64,000 nt of DNA. Source: CBDATA01 sp965215615 (lineage in GTDB: Bacteria > Acidobacteriota > Vicinamibacteria > Marinacidobacterales > Marinacidobacteraceae). The notes below the pieces were generated by a model. The model worked only from the letters and a program-made list of their open reading frames with translations, ran no database searches and was not told the DNA's origin. Positions 1-12,100 of this stretch are shown here, one piece after another (position 1 is the stretch's first letter; each line of letters begins with the position of its first letter). Location of the stretch: NCBI GenBank assembly GCA_965215615.1, contig OZ244068.1:2542001-2606000 (forward strand). Direction: 5' to 3'. The translations under genes were made by a program, and so were the position numbers.

Positions 1-1776
1 ATAGAACGCGTTGGCACCGAGGAACCACCTCCGATCCGGAGTCTCGGCCCGCAGCGCGAACTCGAAGTTTTCGGTGAACTCGGGGTCGTAGTTACTGATC
101 TGCCGACTCAGGGGTGCCACCGACTGTCCACCCGCCCGGTAGCCACGCTGCCAGGAGACCGAAGTGGAGAAGCTGTCGCTCCAGTCCCGACGGACACCCA
201 CCTTGGGCAGGAACGCCGAATACTCCGCCGCGAGGTTCTCGGGCGGCTGTTCGCCCACCGGAAGCCCGGGGGCCGCCGGCTCCGCCGAGAGCCCCTGGAT
301 GTTGATCGTGTCCCGGGTTTCCCGATCGAAACGGCTGCCGAGGGTCAGCGTCCAGTCCCGGGCGAGCTCCAGATCGAACTCGCCGAAGAGCGCGGTGTTC
401 CGGGTCTCCTCGTCGGTCAGGAAATAGGAGGTGAGGGTGAAGCCCGGAGGAAGCCCGGCGAGTTCACCCGGCCCCGCCGCATCCACCCGGAAACTGTCGG
501 CGAGATCGGCGAAATAGAGACCGAAGACCCCCCGATGACGCGCTCCGCGATACCGGGCCAGCAGTTCCTGGCTGAACCAGCGGTCGTCGGTCGTGTAGTC
601 GAGGAGACCCGCCGGCTGCGGGGTCTGGTCCAGATCCTCCAGCCGGTAGTACTCGTGGTCATAGACGCTGGTGGTGGATTCGAGGCTCACCGCGCCGAGA
701 TCGAGGCCGAGCTCCACGGTGGCGGTCCGGTGGAGCGAGCCATCCTCGGCTTCCTGATCGGAGAGGTTCATCCGCTCGTCCGGAAAGCGCGCGACCAGGA
801 CCGTTCCGTCTCCGCCACGGTTTTCGGTGGCCGAAAGGGTCACGAGCGCCCGAAACCGTTCGGTGGGATCGAAGCGAAACTTGGCGCGGACGTTCCGCGC
901 TTCGCGCCCGTCGTAGTTCTCCTCGCCCCGGGTCGGGTTGTTGACGAACCCGTCGCTTTCCTGGACATCGGCGGAAATGCGGATCGCGGCCTTCCCGGCG
1001 AACGGAACGTTCACCGCCGCGGAGGCCTGGCGGTTGTCGCCGTAGCGAACCCGGCCCCGTACTTCGTTCCGATAGACCGGATCGGCGCTTCGCATCACGA
1101 TGGCACCGGCGAGCGAGTTCCGGCCCTGCTGGGTGGATTGCGGCCCGCGAAGCACCTCCACGCGGTCCAGATCCCAAGTGCTGAACGGGCCGAAAAAGGT
1201 CGCTTGGTACCCCTCCACCGGCGCTCCGTCCACCCGAAGACTCACCAGCAGGCCCCCGCCGCCCCCGAAGCCGGACTGGCGGATCCCGCGAATCGAAAAC
1301 CCGCGCCGGTCGGACGACGAATCCACGTTCGGGGTCATCGCGACCAGCCGGTAGAGGTCGGTGTCGGTACCGCCGTCGAGCCGGGCACCGCCCACCACCG
1401 CGACACTCGTGTTCTCCTCGAACCGGGAGCGCCGGACATGCTGACCGGTGACCCGCACGCTTTCCGCGAAGGCGAGCGAGAGCGGGATGCGGATCCGCAC
1501 CTGTCCGCCGGACTCCACCAGGATGCTCACCGTCCGGCTGCCGAACCCCGGCTGCGTCACCGTGAGCCGGTGTTCGCCTTCGGGAAGCGCATCGAAGCGG
1601 AAAGATCCCGCGCCATCGCTGACTGTTTCGCGGATGTCTCCGTCCTGAAGGGTCAGGAGAACGCTCGCTCCGGCAACGCCCGTTCCATCGGGGCCCTCGA
1701 TTTCTCCTACCACTTCGGAGCCGAGTGCCGGCAGCGCGGGCACCGAGAGAACGACCAGCAGAATCAGGAATCGCAC
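1..1776 (-). CDS. TonB-dependent outer-membrane receptor, 3' end beyond window
   Basis: The reading frame begins at a GTG (1774-1776) behind a good GGAGG ribosome site and runs off the left edge, so the C-terminal part is missing. It starts with a signal peptide (RFLILLVVLSVPALPALGS). Residues about 22-95 form a carboxypeptidase-regulatory-like beta-sandwich (VVGEIEGPDGTGVAGASVLL), followed by a TonB plug (SIRGIRQSGFGGGG, then VEVLRGPQSTQQGRNSLAGA) and the first barrel strands. Proteins of this family import bulky ligands across the outer membrane using TonB energy. The ligand cannot be told from sequence; no dedicated ABC transporter or TonB gene is adjacent. No ATG is available in frame near the signal peptide, so GTG is the natural start. 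Confidence 0.88.
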   Translation of the reverse strand, partial: MRFLILLVVLSVPALPALGSEVVGEIEGPDGTGVAGASVLLTLQDGDIRETVSDGAGSFRFDALPEGEHRLTVTQPGFGSRTVSILVESGGQVRIRIPLSLAFAESVRVTGQHVRRSRFEENTSVAVVGGARLDGGTDTDLYRLVAMTPNVDSSSDRRGFSIRGIRQSGFGGGGGLLVSLRVDGAPVEGYQATFFGPFSTWDLDRVEVLRGPQSTQQGRNSLAGAIVMRSADPVYRNEVRGRVRYGDNRQASAAVNVPFAGKAAIRISADVQESDGFVNNPTRGEENYDGREARNVRAKFRFDPTERFRALVTLSATENRGGDGTVLVARFPDERMNLSDQEAEDGSLHRTATVELGLDLGAVSLESTTSVYDHEYYRLEDLDQTPQPAGLLDYTTDDRWFSQELLARYRGARHRGVFGLYFADLADSFRVDAAGPGELAGLPPGFTLTSYFLTDEETRNTALFGEFDLELARDWTLTLGSRFDRETRDTINIQGLSAEPAAPGLPVGEQPPENLAAEYSAFLPKVGVRRDWSDSFSTSVSWQRGYRAGGQSVAPLSRQISNYDPEFTENFEFALRAETPDRRWFLGANAFY

Positions 1777-1891
1777 GGGAGAGCCTCCTCCCACGGCCGG
1801 CTGCCGTGGTGTCTTCGCCCGTATTCTGCTACGCCCGGTTAAAAGGCTGTTGAAGAAGAACTCTCCTCGGCCACCGCGACCTGCCCGCGTC

Positions 1892-2095
1892 GTCACCAGC
1901 GCACGGTGGCCTCCACCCCCGAAGACGTGCACCGGGGCCAGGGTTTCGGCTTCCCGGCGGGTGGCCTTGACCCCGAACGCGAGGTCGGACGAGAGCATCC
2001 GCCCCGAGACATCGAGGCTCAGACCGAACACCGGGGCATTCCAGTCCACACCGAGATTCATCCCGGTACCGGGGCGCGGAGGGAGGCTGAGCTCC
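1892..2095 (-). pseudogene. Decayed duplicate of the 3' end of the giant autotransporter gene
   Basis: Bases 1892 to about 1994 closely match 3157 to about 3255, the last codons of the giant gene including its stop. Bases about 1996-2075 match about 3594-3680 of the same gene. The roughly 340 bp between the two blocks is missing, so this is an internally deleted remnant that cannot encode a barrel. Just beside it (about 1846-1890) a short stretch resembles 2480-2520 inside the coiled-coil nuclease-like gene. The gap between the TonB receptor and that gene therefore looks like a mosaic of duplicated scraps. No intact reading frame is seen here. Confidence 0.75.
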
Positions 2096-2132
2096 CCCCC
2101 CGAAGAGCCTGCCGAGCGCCGTTCGCCCCGCT

Positions 2133-3023
2133 TCAGGCCGGGGAGGTTTCGATCACATCGCCCTTGCGCTGCAGCACGGTCACCCCCTTCTCCAGGGCCG
2201 ACTCCTTCAGCTCGTCATGGATGTGGAACGTGGCGAGAGCGAATCGGTGCCGGTGGCCGGCGTACTTCGGGAACATCCGGCGGAATTTCGGTGCCTTCTC
2301 GTCCAGCAGGTCCTTCAGGTCGTCCTTGTGCGCCCTGTGCTTCACCTCCACGACGAACACCTCGCTGCCGTTCACGAGCAGCAGGTCGAACTCGTCCTTC
2401 TGGCCGGTTTTGTCGTCGCGGCCCGGGACGTTCCTTTCGACGGATTCGAAGCGCACCCCACCGAGAACCGGATGGGCCTTGAGGCTGTTGTAGAAGAACT
2501 CCTCGACCGCCGCGCCCAGGTTGTTGCTGGCACCGCCGTACATTTTCCCCAGCGTTTTGATTTCGACGAAGGTTTCCCTCACCAGGACCTCGGTCTCCGC
2601 AATTCGGTCCGACAGCCGGTCGATCTTGGCATCGGTCTTCGCCATCTGGACGGCGTTTGCCGCCATCTGGGCATCGGTCTTCGCCAACCGGTCCGCCAGC
2701 TCTTCGATCTTGTCCGACAGCCGGTCGATCTTGGCATCGGTCTCCGCCTGCTGGACGGCGTTTGCCGCCATCTGGGCATCGGTCTTCGCCTGCCGGTCCG
2801 CCAGCTCTTCGATCTTGTCCGACAGCCGGTCGATCTTGGCATCGGTTTTCGCCTGCTGCGCGGCGTTTTCCTTCAGCAGGGCCTCGGTCTCCGCCAACCG
2901 GTCCGCCAGCTCTTCGATCTTGTCCGACAGCCGGTCGATCTGGGCATCGGTGCGGTCCTGCGCCGTGGCCAGGCCAGCAACCAGCGCTTTCAGTTCTGCG
3001 TCGGTCATTTTTTCGTCGGTCAT
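2133..3023 (-). CDS. Coiled-coil protein with C-terminal PD-(D/E)XK nuclease-like domain (DUF3782-like)
   Basis: This 296-residue protein has two parts. Residues 25-143 are a long coiled coil built from 35-residue repeats starting at residues 25, 60, 95 and 130 (core DRLSDKIEELADR, five heptads per unit). Residues about 160-296 form a small alpha/beta domain with EFDLLLVNGSEVFVVEVKHR, which gives the PD-(D/E)XK pattern D213, E226, K228. This layout matches DUF3782/DUF3782-like predicted nucleases, which are common in filamentous and multicellular bacteria and have no settled function. There is no signal peptide. An alternative ATG lies five codons downstream. The gene stands alone between the giant gene and its pseudogene copy. 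Confidence 0.72.
   Translation of the reverse strand: MTDEKMTDAELKALVAGLATAQDRTDAQIDRLSDKIEELADRLAETEALLKENAAQQAKTDAKIDRLSDKIEELADRQAKTDAQMAANAVQQAETDAKIDRLSDKIEELADRLAKTDAQMAANAVQMAKTDAKIDRLSDRIAETEVLVRETFVEIKTLGKMYGGASNNLGAAVEEFFYNSLKAHPVLGGVRFESVERNVPGRDDKTGQKDEFDLLLVNGSEVFVVEVKHRAHKDDLKDLLDEKAPKFRRMFPKYAGHRHRFALATFHIHDELKESALEKGVTVLQRKGDVIETSPA
2595..2951 (-). repeat. 105-bp in-frame tandem repeats (3 full copies plus a partial)
   Basis: Each unit encodes 35 residues. Successive units are nearly identical at the DNA level, and only the spacer after the ELADR core varies (LAETEALLKENAAQQ against LAKTDAQMAANAVQ). The period is a multiple of seven residues, so unit gain or loss would lengthen or shorten the coiled coil without breaking frame or heptad register. 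Confidence 0.85.
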
Positions 3024-3158
3024 CGAACGGGTCCGTGATTCAGTGTAGCCGCATCCACCTACCCCGCACCGTCACGCCTGATTCGATCGGGGAACACACT
3101 TACATTGACGCAACAGCGCCCGTTTTGTCCCGCCCGGGGGCCAGAATGTGGAAAACTG

Positions 3159-6100
3159 TCACCAGCGCACGGTGGCCTCGACCCCGAAGACGTGCACCGG
3201 GGCCAGGGTCTCGGCTTCCCGGCGGGTGGCCTTGATGCCGAAGGCGAGGTCCGATGCCAGCTTGTGCGGCACGAACCGCCAGCCGAGCGCGTAGTCCCGC
3301 GCCCGCTCCGTGAAGTCCACCTCGGCGTGCGGACTCGCCGTGAAGCGGCCCCCGAAGGCGGAGAAGCCGTACGCGGTCTCAAGCGTCCGTCGCATTCCCG
3401 CTCCGCTCCCGATGTTCCCGCCGTCGCCGAGTGGGGTCGTCGTCGCGAACAGCGCCTCGATCCCCCCGTCGGCGCTCCCGCCGATCGCCTGGCGCAGCGA
3501 AAGCGACGGCCCCCGCTCGCTCTCCGGACTCGGGTCGAAGACCACCGCCGCCGAAATCCCCCGGTCCGCGAAGTCCTCGTTCTCGTGGAGGATCAGCATC
3601 CGTCCCGCGACATCGAGGCTCAATCCGAAGACCGGTGCCTTCCAGTTGATTCCGACACCGAGATCCATCCCGGCCCCGGTCTCCGCATCGCCCCCGTCGT
3701 GGCGGGCGCCCGCTTCCACCCGCGGCGTGAGATCGCCCATGCCGTCGAAGTTGAAGTCGTAGCTGGCCTCCACCCCGAGCCGCAGCCGGGTCACGAAGGT
3801 ATCCGCCGTCGAAAGCGCGGCGATCTCATCCGATGTGCTCCGCATCCACAGCCCGTCGCCGATCACCGCCACCGCCGGCCGGTTGCCGGCAGCATCGAGC
3901 AGGTCTCCCCGCACGCCCGCCGCCGCCATCGTCCAGTCGGTGTCCGCCCGGTAGCTCGCGCCCCCGGTCTTGAGCGTCACCTCGCCGATGCCGTAGCCGC
4001 CCGCACCCCAGAGCTTCAGCCGCGGGTTGGCCTGGATCGACGCATACGGCAGCGCCGCCGTCAGCGACGCATCCACCTTGCCGCCGCTGGCACCCTCGCT
4101 GGTGTAGCCCCCCTCGGAGAGGCTGTGGGTCAGCGCCAGGCCGAAGAGCCAGTCGCCCCGCGCGTAGTCCGCGCCCACGAGACCCGTCAGCACCTCGCCG
4201 TCGAGGCCGATCGCCGTGGCTCCGTCGTTCGTGGCGCCGTCGAAGCGGTTCGCGCTCGCCCGGCCCCAGAAGGCGAAGCTGCCCCCGGTTCCCTCCGCCT
4301 CCTGGGTCGTGAGCGTGAAGCTCGACCCGAGCAGCATTTCCCGGGCGTTCGGGAGGTGCAGCAGGTCGCGGCTTTGGCTCTCGTACTCGTTCTCGAAGCC
4401 GGTCCTCCGCGCCTCGGCGTGCATCGTGCCCTGCGCCGTATCTCCTTCGCGCGGAACGTTCAGGCGGGGACCTGCGAGCGTCTTCTGCATCCCCGCCGTG
4501 CGCGGCGCCCGCAGCCTTCCCGCGATCCCGTCGAGCGCCTGCTCCGCCACCGTCCGGCCGAACCGTGCCAGATGCGCCGACACCACCGCCGCGCCCGCAT
4601 CCGTCACCGTCACCTCCACGCTGCCGGTGACCGATGAGTAGTCACCGCCCCGTGCGTGGTGCGCCAATGTCGCGCTGTCGTTCGCCACATCCTCGTCCCG
4701 CGCCGCGAAGGCCGTCACCGTCTGCGCCGCGCTCCAGTTCCGGGCGGTGAAGCTCAGCGTGCTCCGGTCCACCGTCACATCGCCCGTGCCCGCGATGCTC
4801 ACCGTTACGTTCCCCGTCGGCTCGGTGGCGAGTGCCACCGTGTAGCTCGCGCTCGCGCCTTCCGCCAGCGTCAGCGCCGCCGGAGTCAGGATCAGGCCCG
4901 GCGTGTCGTCGTCCATGACGGTCACCGCCACGCTGCCGGTCACCGAGTCGTAGCCGCCGCCGCTCGCGCGGTGATCCAGTCTCGCCCGGTCGTCCGCCGC
5001 ATCCGCGTCCTGCCCCGCCGACACTGTCACCGGTTGCGCCACGTTCCAGTTCCCCGCGGTGAAGGTCAGCGTGTTCTGCGCCGTCGTCACCTCACCCGTG
5101 CCCGCGATGCTCACCGTCACATCGCCGGCGGGTTCGGTGGCGAGCGCCACCCGGTAGTTCCCGCTGCCGCCCTCGTCCACCGTCAGCGTCTCCGGGGTCA
5201 GGACCAGCGCGGGCGTGTCGTCGTCCGTGACCGCGAGCGAGGCCGAGGCCTGCGACAGGCGGTAGTCCTCGCCCGAAAGCACCGTCACCGTCACCGTCCC
5301 GTCCGCCTCGTTCCGGCGGTCATCGATGGTGGCTACCCGCAGACTCGCCGTGGGCGCCGAAGCCGAGAGCGTGACGAGCCGCTCGCCGAGCTGCACCCCG
5401 TCCACGAAGTCGCCCGTCGCCGACACCCGCACCCGCACCGTGATCTCGTCGCTCGGCACCGGACTCGCGGTGATCCGGAACAGCGCCTCGCCGCCCTCGA
5501 TCACCATCTGCCCCGCGCTCACCGAGACGGCGGACAGAGAAGCCGAGGGGAGGGACGGGGTACTACCCCCACCACCGCCGCCACCACCGGAAGAAGGCGG
5601 ATCGTCGTCGTCGTCTTCCTCCGCTGGCGGCTGCTGCGGCGGCGGGCTCGGGGCACGCCAGGTCGCGGTCCGCGACACCGCCGCCGCCGGGCCCCGGTTC
5701 GTCCCGTCGGTCGCCGCATTTCGACGCACCGTCACCACCACGTTCACCCCGCCGGTCGGCGTGATCTGCATCCGGTAGCTCCTCCCGCTGCCCGAGAGCG
5801 TGCCCTTGCTCCCGCCGGTCACCGTGATGTCGTTCGTATCGAAGTCCGTCACCGACTCGCTGAAGGTGAAGTTCGCCGTGAACGCCGCCCTCGTGCTGAT
5901 CGTCCCCGGTACTCCCGAGATCGTGAGCGTCGGTACCGTCGTGTCCGTCGCCGACGGGTCGGTGATGCTGAAGCTCAGACTGCCCGTGCCGCTCGCTCCG
6001 CCGCCGAGACCGGTGCCCGAACTCGCGCTCAGCGTGCCGAGGCCGATCATCACCGTCTCGCCGCCCGTCTCGGCCGTGTTGTCCGTCGCCGCACTCAGCG

Positions 6101-9100
6101 TCAACGTCACCGTCCGCGACGTCGTCCCCGTGCTCGGCCCGGTGAAGGTCACCATCGCATTCCCGGAGTCCAGATTCGCGCAGGTCACCCCGGTCGGCAG
6201 AGTCGCCTGACACGCCGTCGTGTAGTCCGTGCCTCGCGTCGCGCCGCCGGTGAAGGTCAGCGGCACCGGCAACGTCTCGCCGTTCACGAGACCGCGGCCC
6301 AGGGTGACCGTGAAGGTCTTCGTCTCGCCCTCCTCGATGTTCCCGGCGCTCCCCGCGAGCGTCACCGTGGTCGCGTCGTCGTCCACCACCGTGACCGTCG
6401 CCGCATCCCCGCTCAGGCTGTGATAGTTGTTGTCCCGGGAGGATGTGCTGTAGGTGACGGACAGTTCCCGACCGATCGGGCTGTCCGTGTTGTCGTCGGT
6501 GGCCCGCACCGTCACCGTCTGCGCCGTGCCCCAGGTCGAGGCGGTGAAAGCGATCAGCGCGCTGCCGCTGAACGTGCTGCCGCCCGGGCCGGCGAGCTTC
6601 AGTCCGGCGGGGGCGGTGACGGTGACCGCGACGTTGTCCGACGGCTGGGTGTTCAGCACCACCGTGAAGGTCGCCGTGTCCGAAGTGCTGCCCTCGGTCG
6701 CCGTGTCGTCGGTCGTCGCCGTCGTCACGCCCGCGGCACCCCTCGGGGTCGCGACCGCCGTGTCCGACGTCACACCCAGCACCGCCGTCGCCACCGCGCG
6801 CACCTGGAAGCTGTACTCCGTCCCGTTCGTCAGACCCGTCACCGTGTGGCTCGTGATACTGGCGCTGTTCGCGATGTCCGTCCAACTCCCCCAGACGAGC
6901 GGATCGCCCGATCCGCTGCGCACCTGGTGCTTCGTGATGCCGTTGCTGCTCGAGGCCGTCCAGCTCAAGGCCACCTGGCCGTTGCCCGCCGTCGCCCCGA
7001 GGCCCGTCGGCGCCGCCGGCGCGTTCACCGCCACCGGTGTTACCACCGCGTCCCGGTTCTCCTCGGCCGAGGGCTCGCCCATCACCGCATCGGACACCGC
7101 GCGGACCTGGAAGTAGTACTCCGTGCCGTCGGTCAAACCCGTCACCGTGTGGGAGGTGGTGTCCTTGTCGCTGTTCGTGATGGGCGTCCAGCTGCCCCAG
7201 GTGACGGGCGAACTCTGGACACCCTGGCGGTACTCGTACCCGGTGATCGTGTCGTCCATCGGGTCGGTCCAGCTCAGGGTGACCTCGGCGTTGCCCGCCG
7301 TGGCGGAGAGACTGGCCGGCGCCGCCGGCGCGCCGAACACCGCGGTCGCGACCACATCGGCCGGCGGGCCGGTGTTCGTGCCGTCCGTCGCCGAGTCCGC
7401 ATCCACCGTCACCGTCACGTCCGCGTCGGCATTCGGGGTCACCACCACCGTATAGCTGCTGCCGCTGCCCGTGAACGAGCTCTTGTCGCCGTTCGTGACC
7501 GTGACATCGCCGGTGACGAAGTCCGTCACCGACTCCGAGAAGGTGAACGTCACCGTGAACGCGGCGCGGGTCGTGATCCTCTTCGGTACCCCGCTGATCT
7601 CGAGCGTCGGCGCGCTCGCGTCCGGGTCGGTGATGTCGAAGTCCGCCAGGCTGTCGGTGCCGCTCGCGCCGCCCCCGAGACCGGTCCCCGAACTCGCGTC
7701 CAGCGTGCCGAGGCCGATGACCACCGACTCGCCGCTCGCCTCCGCGGTGTTGTCCGTCGTCGCCGTCAGGGTCAGCGTCACCGTCGTCACCGTCGCCCCC
7801 GTGCTCGGCCCCGTGAAGGTCACCGTCGGGGTCGTTTCCGTGTTCAGGTCGTTGCAGGTCACCCCCGTCGGAAGCGATGTCGGGCACGCCGTCGTGTAGT
7901 CCGTGTTCCGCGTCGCGTCGCCGCCGAAGGTCAGCGGCACCGGCAACGTCTCGCCGTTCTCGAGGCCCCGGTTCAGCGTGATCGTGAAGGTCTTCGTCCC
8001 GCCCTCCACGACATCCCCGGCAGTGCCCGCGAGCGTCACCGTGGTCGGGTCGTTGTCCACCACCGTGACCGTCGCCGCATCCCCGCTCAGGCCGCTGTAG
8101 CCACTGTCCGACGAAGTCACGGCGTAGGTGACCGTCAGTTCCCGACCGATCGGGCTGTCATCGTTGTCGTCGGTCGCGCGCACCGTCACCGTCTGCGCCG
8201 TGCTCCAGTTCGTGCTGGTGAAGGTGAGGCCCTCGCTGCTCGTGAACGTGGTGGCGCTGTCCGGGCCGTCGAGCGTCAGACCCGTCGGCGCGGTCACCGT
8301 CACCGTGACATCGCTCGACGGCCGGGTGTTCAGCGCCACCGTGAAGGTCGCCTCGTCCGTGGTGCTGCCCTCGGTCGCCGTCGCGTCGGGTTCTGTCGTG
8401 ACCACGCTCGCCGTGTCGTCGTCGGTCACCGTCACCGCCACGCTCCCGCTCACCGAGCCGTAGCCGCCACCCGACGCGCTGTGCGTCAGCGTCGCGCTGT
8501 CGTCGTCGGCATCGTTGTCCTGACCCGCCGACACCGTCACCGTTTGCGCCGTGCCCCAGTCGCTCGTCGTGAAGGTCAGCGTGTTCTGGTTGCCGCCCGT
8601 GTCGCCGTCGGTGTCGAACGTCACCTCGCCGCTCGCCCCCGCGACCGTCACCGTCACGCTCGCCGTCGGCTGGGTCGCGAGCGCCACCGTGTAGGTGCCG
8701 CTGCCGCCCTCCGCCACCGTCAGCGAAGTCGGATCGAGGACGAGACCCGGCGTGTCGTTGTCGGTCACCGTCACCTCCACATCCCCGGTCACCGAGCCGT
8801 ACCCGCCGCCCGACGCGGTGTGCGTCAGCGTCGCGCTGTCGTTCGCCGTGTCGCCGTCGGCCGCCGCCAACACCGTCACCGTCTGCGCATCGTCCCAGGT
8901 GGTCGTCGTGAAGGTCAGCGCCGTCGTCTGGGTGCCCGGCGTCGTGGAGTCGGTGTCGAACGTCACCTCCCCGCTCGCCCCCGAGACCGTCACCGTGACG
9001 TTCCCATCGGGCTGGCTCGAGAGTTCCACCGTGTAGGTCGCGCTCGCCTCCTCGACCACGGTCACCGCCGCCGGGTTGAAGACCAGGGCGGTCCACACCG

Positions 9101-12100
9101 CCGTCGCCGTCTCCGCGCTCGCCGGGCCCATGTTCAACCCGTCGGTCGCGCTGTCCGCCGTCACCGTCACCACCACGTTCGCGTCGCCGTCGGGGGTGAT
9201 CACGAGCGTATAGACCCTCGCACTCGTCGCCGTGAACGTGCCCGCCGTGCCGCCCGTCACCGTGATGTCGCTCTTCGCGAAGCCCGTGACATCCTCCGAG
9301 AAGGTGAACGTCGCCGTCAGGTCGCTCGTGCCGCTGATCCGCGCCGGCACCCCGGTGATCCCGACCGTCGGCACGCTCGCATCCCAGGTGGCCGTCGCCG
9401 TCTCCGCGCTCGCCGGGCCCATGTTCGTGCCGTCGGTCGCGCTGTTCGCCGCCACCGTTACCACCACGTTCGAACCGCTCGTCGGGGTGATCGCGAGCGT
9501 ATAGGTGGTGCCGCTGCCCCCGAACGCCCCCGCCGTGCCGCCCGTCACCGTGATGTCGTTCTTCACGAAGTCCGTCACCGTCTCCGAGAAGGTGAAGGTC
9601 GCGGTGAGGGCGTTCGTGTTGTTGATCTTCGCCGGTATCCCGGTGATATCCACCGTCGGCGCCGTCTCGTCCCACACGGCCGTCGCGCTCACCGCGTTCG
9701 CCGGGCCGGTGTTCAACCCGTCGGTTGCGCCGCCCGCGGCCACCGTCACCGTCACGTCCGCGTCGGCATTCGGGGTCACCACCACCGTATAGCTGCTGCC
9801 GCTGCCCGAGAACGCGCTCTTGTCGCCGTTCGTGACGCTGACATCGTCCGTGTCGAAGCCCGTCACCGTCTCCGAGAAGCTGAAGGTCGCGGTGAACGCA
9901 TCGCGGTTGCTGATCTTGCCGGGTACCCCGGTGATCTCGACCGTCGGCGCCGTCTCGTCCCACACGGCCGTCGCACTCTCCGCGCTCGCCGGGCCCATGT
10001 TCGTGCCGTCGGTCGCGCTGTTCGCCGCCACCGTCACCACCACGTTCGCATCGCCGTCGGGAGTGATCCCGAGCGTATAGACCGTCGTGCTCGTCGCCGA
10101 GAACGTGCCCACCGTGCCGCCCGTCACCGCGATGTCGGCCTTCTCGAAGCCCGTCACCGCCTCCGAGAAGGTGAAGGTCGCCGTCAGCGCGTTCGTGTTG
10201 TTGATCTTCGCCGGGATCCCGGTGATCGCAACCGTCGGCACACTCGCGTCCGGGTCGGTGATCTTGAAGTCCGCCAGGCTGTCGGTGGTGCTCGTGCCAC
10301 CCTCCAGACCGGTGGCCGTCAGCGTGCCGAAGCCGATGATCACCGTCTCGCCGCCCGTTTCGGTCGTGTTGTCGCTCGCCGCACTCAGCGTCAGCGTCAC
10401 CGTCCGCGCCGTCGCCCCCGAGGTCGGCCCCGTGAAGGTCACCGTCGGGGTCAGGCTCGTGTCGTCGAGGTCGTTACAGGTCACCCCGGTCGGAAGTGTC
10501 GTCGGGCACGCCGTCATGTAGTCCGTGCCCCGCGTCGCGGTACCGGTGAAGGCCAGCGGCACCCCGAGCGTCTCGCCGTCCACCAGACCGCGCCCCAGAG
10601 TCACCGTGAAGGTCTTCGTCGCCCCCTCGGCCACATCTCCCGCCGCGCCCGCGAGCGTCACCGTCGTCGGGTCGTTGTCCACCACCGTGACCGTCGCCGC
10701 ATCCCCGGTCAGGTTCTGGTAGTCGGTATCCGCGGTCGCAGTCGCGGTCCAGGTGATCGTCTCCTCCCGGCCGCTCGGGTTGTCCGTGGCCTCGGAAGTG
10801 GCGCGCACCCTGATCGTCCGCGGGCTGTTCCAGTTCGTGGTGGTGAACGTCAGGACCTCGGCGTTGCTGAACGCAGTGGGGGCGTCCGGGCCGTCGAGCT
10901 CCAGCCCGGGGGCTCCGCTTGCATCCACGCTCACGACCACCAGCCCCGACGACGGCTCCGTGTTCAGCACCACCGTGAAGGTCGCCGTGTCCGTCCGGTC
11001 CGCCTCGCTCACCGACGCGTCCGTCACCGAGATCGTCACCCCCGGCGCGGTCACGTCGTCGTCGGTGACGGTGACGATCAGGTCCGCCGAGTCGCGGCCC
11101 GTGTAAAGGGAATTCATGCTGTCGGAGGTGGCCGTGTGCCGGATCGCGACGGTGCGGTCGGTGTCCTGGTCGATCTCGTCGTCCACCCCGGTGACCGTGA
11201 CGGTCTGGCCGGTGTTCCAGTCGTCGGCGGTGAAGGTCAGGCTCGCGGGGGTCACCGTGGCCACGCTCGCGTCCTGCGAGGCCACGGCCACGGTCACGGT
11301 CTCGGTCGCGTTGGGCTCGACCTGGAGCGCCACGTTGTAAGTGCCCGTTCGCGTGCTGCCCGACGCTTCGGTGACCGTCAGCGTCGCCGGGTCCGGGAGC
11401 GCGATGGCCGTGTCCGTGTCGCCACGGATGATGACTTCCAGGGTGGTGGGGGTGCCGCGCGCGATCGCGACGGTGCTCGCGATCTCGTGGATGCCCAGCT
11501 GGAACAGCTCGTTCACCTCCGGGATCGTGTCGTCGGTGATGGCGATGGTGGTCGAACCCTCGGTCTGGCCGGCCGTGATCGTCACCTCGTAGGTGCCGGT
11601 GGTGCTGTCGGGGGAGGTGACGTTGCCGGCCGCGTAGTCGCTCCCCTTGGTGGCGGTAAAGTCGGTGCTCGTGAGATAGATGTCCACGTCCGCGCTCACG
11701 GCCTGGGACAGCACCAGGGTCACGGTCAGGTTCTTGTTTTCCGTGGAAGTCAGGATGGCGTTCTTGAACCCCACCGTGGCGGCGGCCGGCGTCGCGCTCA
11801 CCGTGTCCGACATCGCCCCCTTCACCGCGTTGTTGACCGCGCGGATCTGGAAGCTGTATGCCGTGCCGACCGTCAGGCTGCTCACCGTGGTGCTGGTCGT
11901 GTTCGCATCGCTGCCGGAGATGGCCCCCCACGCCCCCCAGTCGACCGGATCGCCCGTGCCCTGCCGGATCTCGTACCCGGTGATCGTCCCGCCCGGAGCG
12001 GTCCAGCTCAGGGTGACGCTGCTACCGCCCGCCGTCGCCGTCAGGCCCGTCGGCGCCACCGGGGCACCCGAGGCCAAAGGCGTCGCCGACACCGCAGCCG

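Noticed and set aside
1839..1860. TTAAAAGGCTGTTG as a third MITE end
   Set aside because: It matches only part of the terminal repeat, has no partner end, and the adjoining bases are better explained as a scrap of the coiled-coil nuclease gene.
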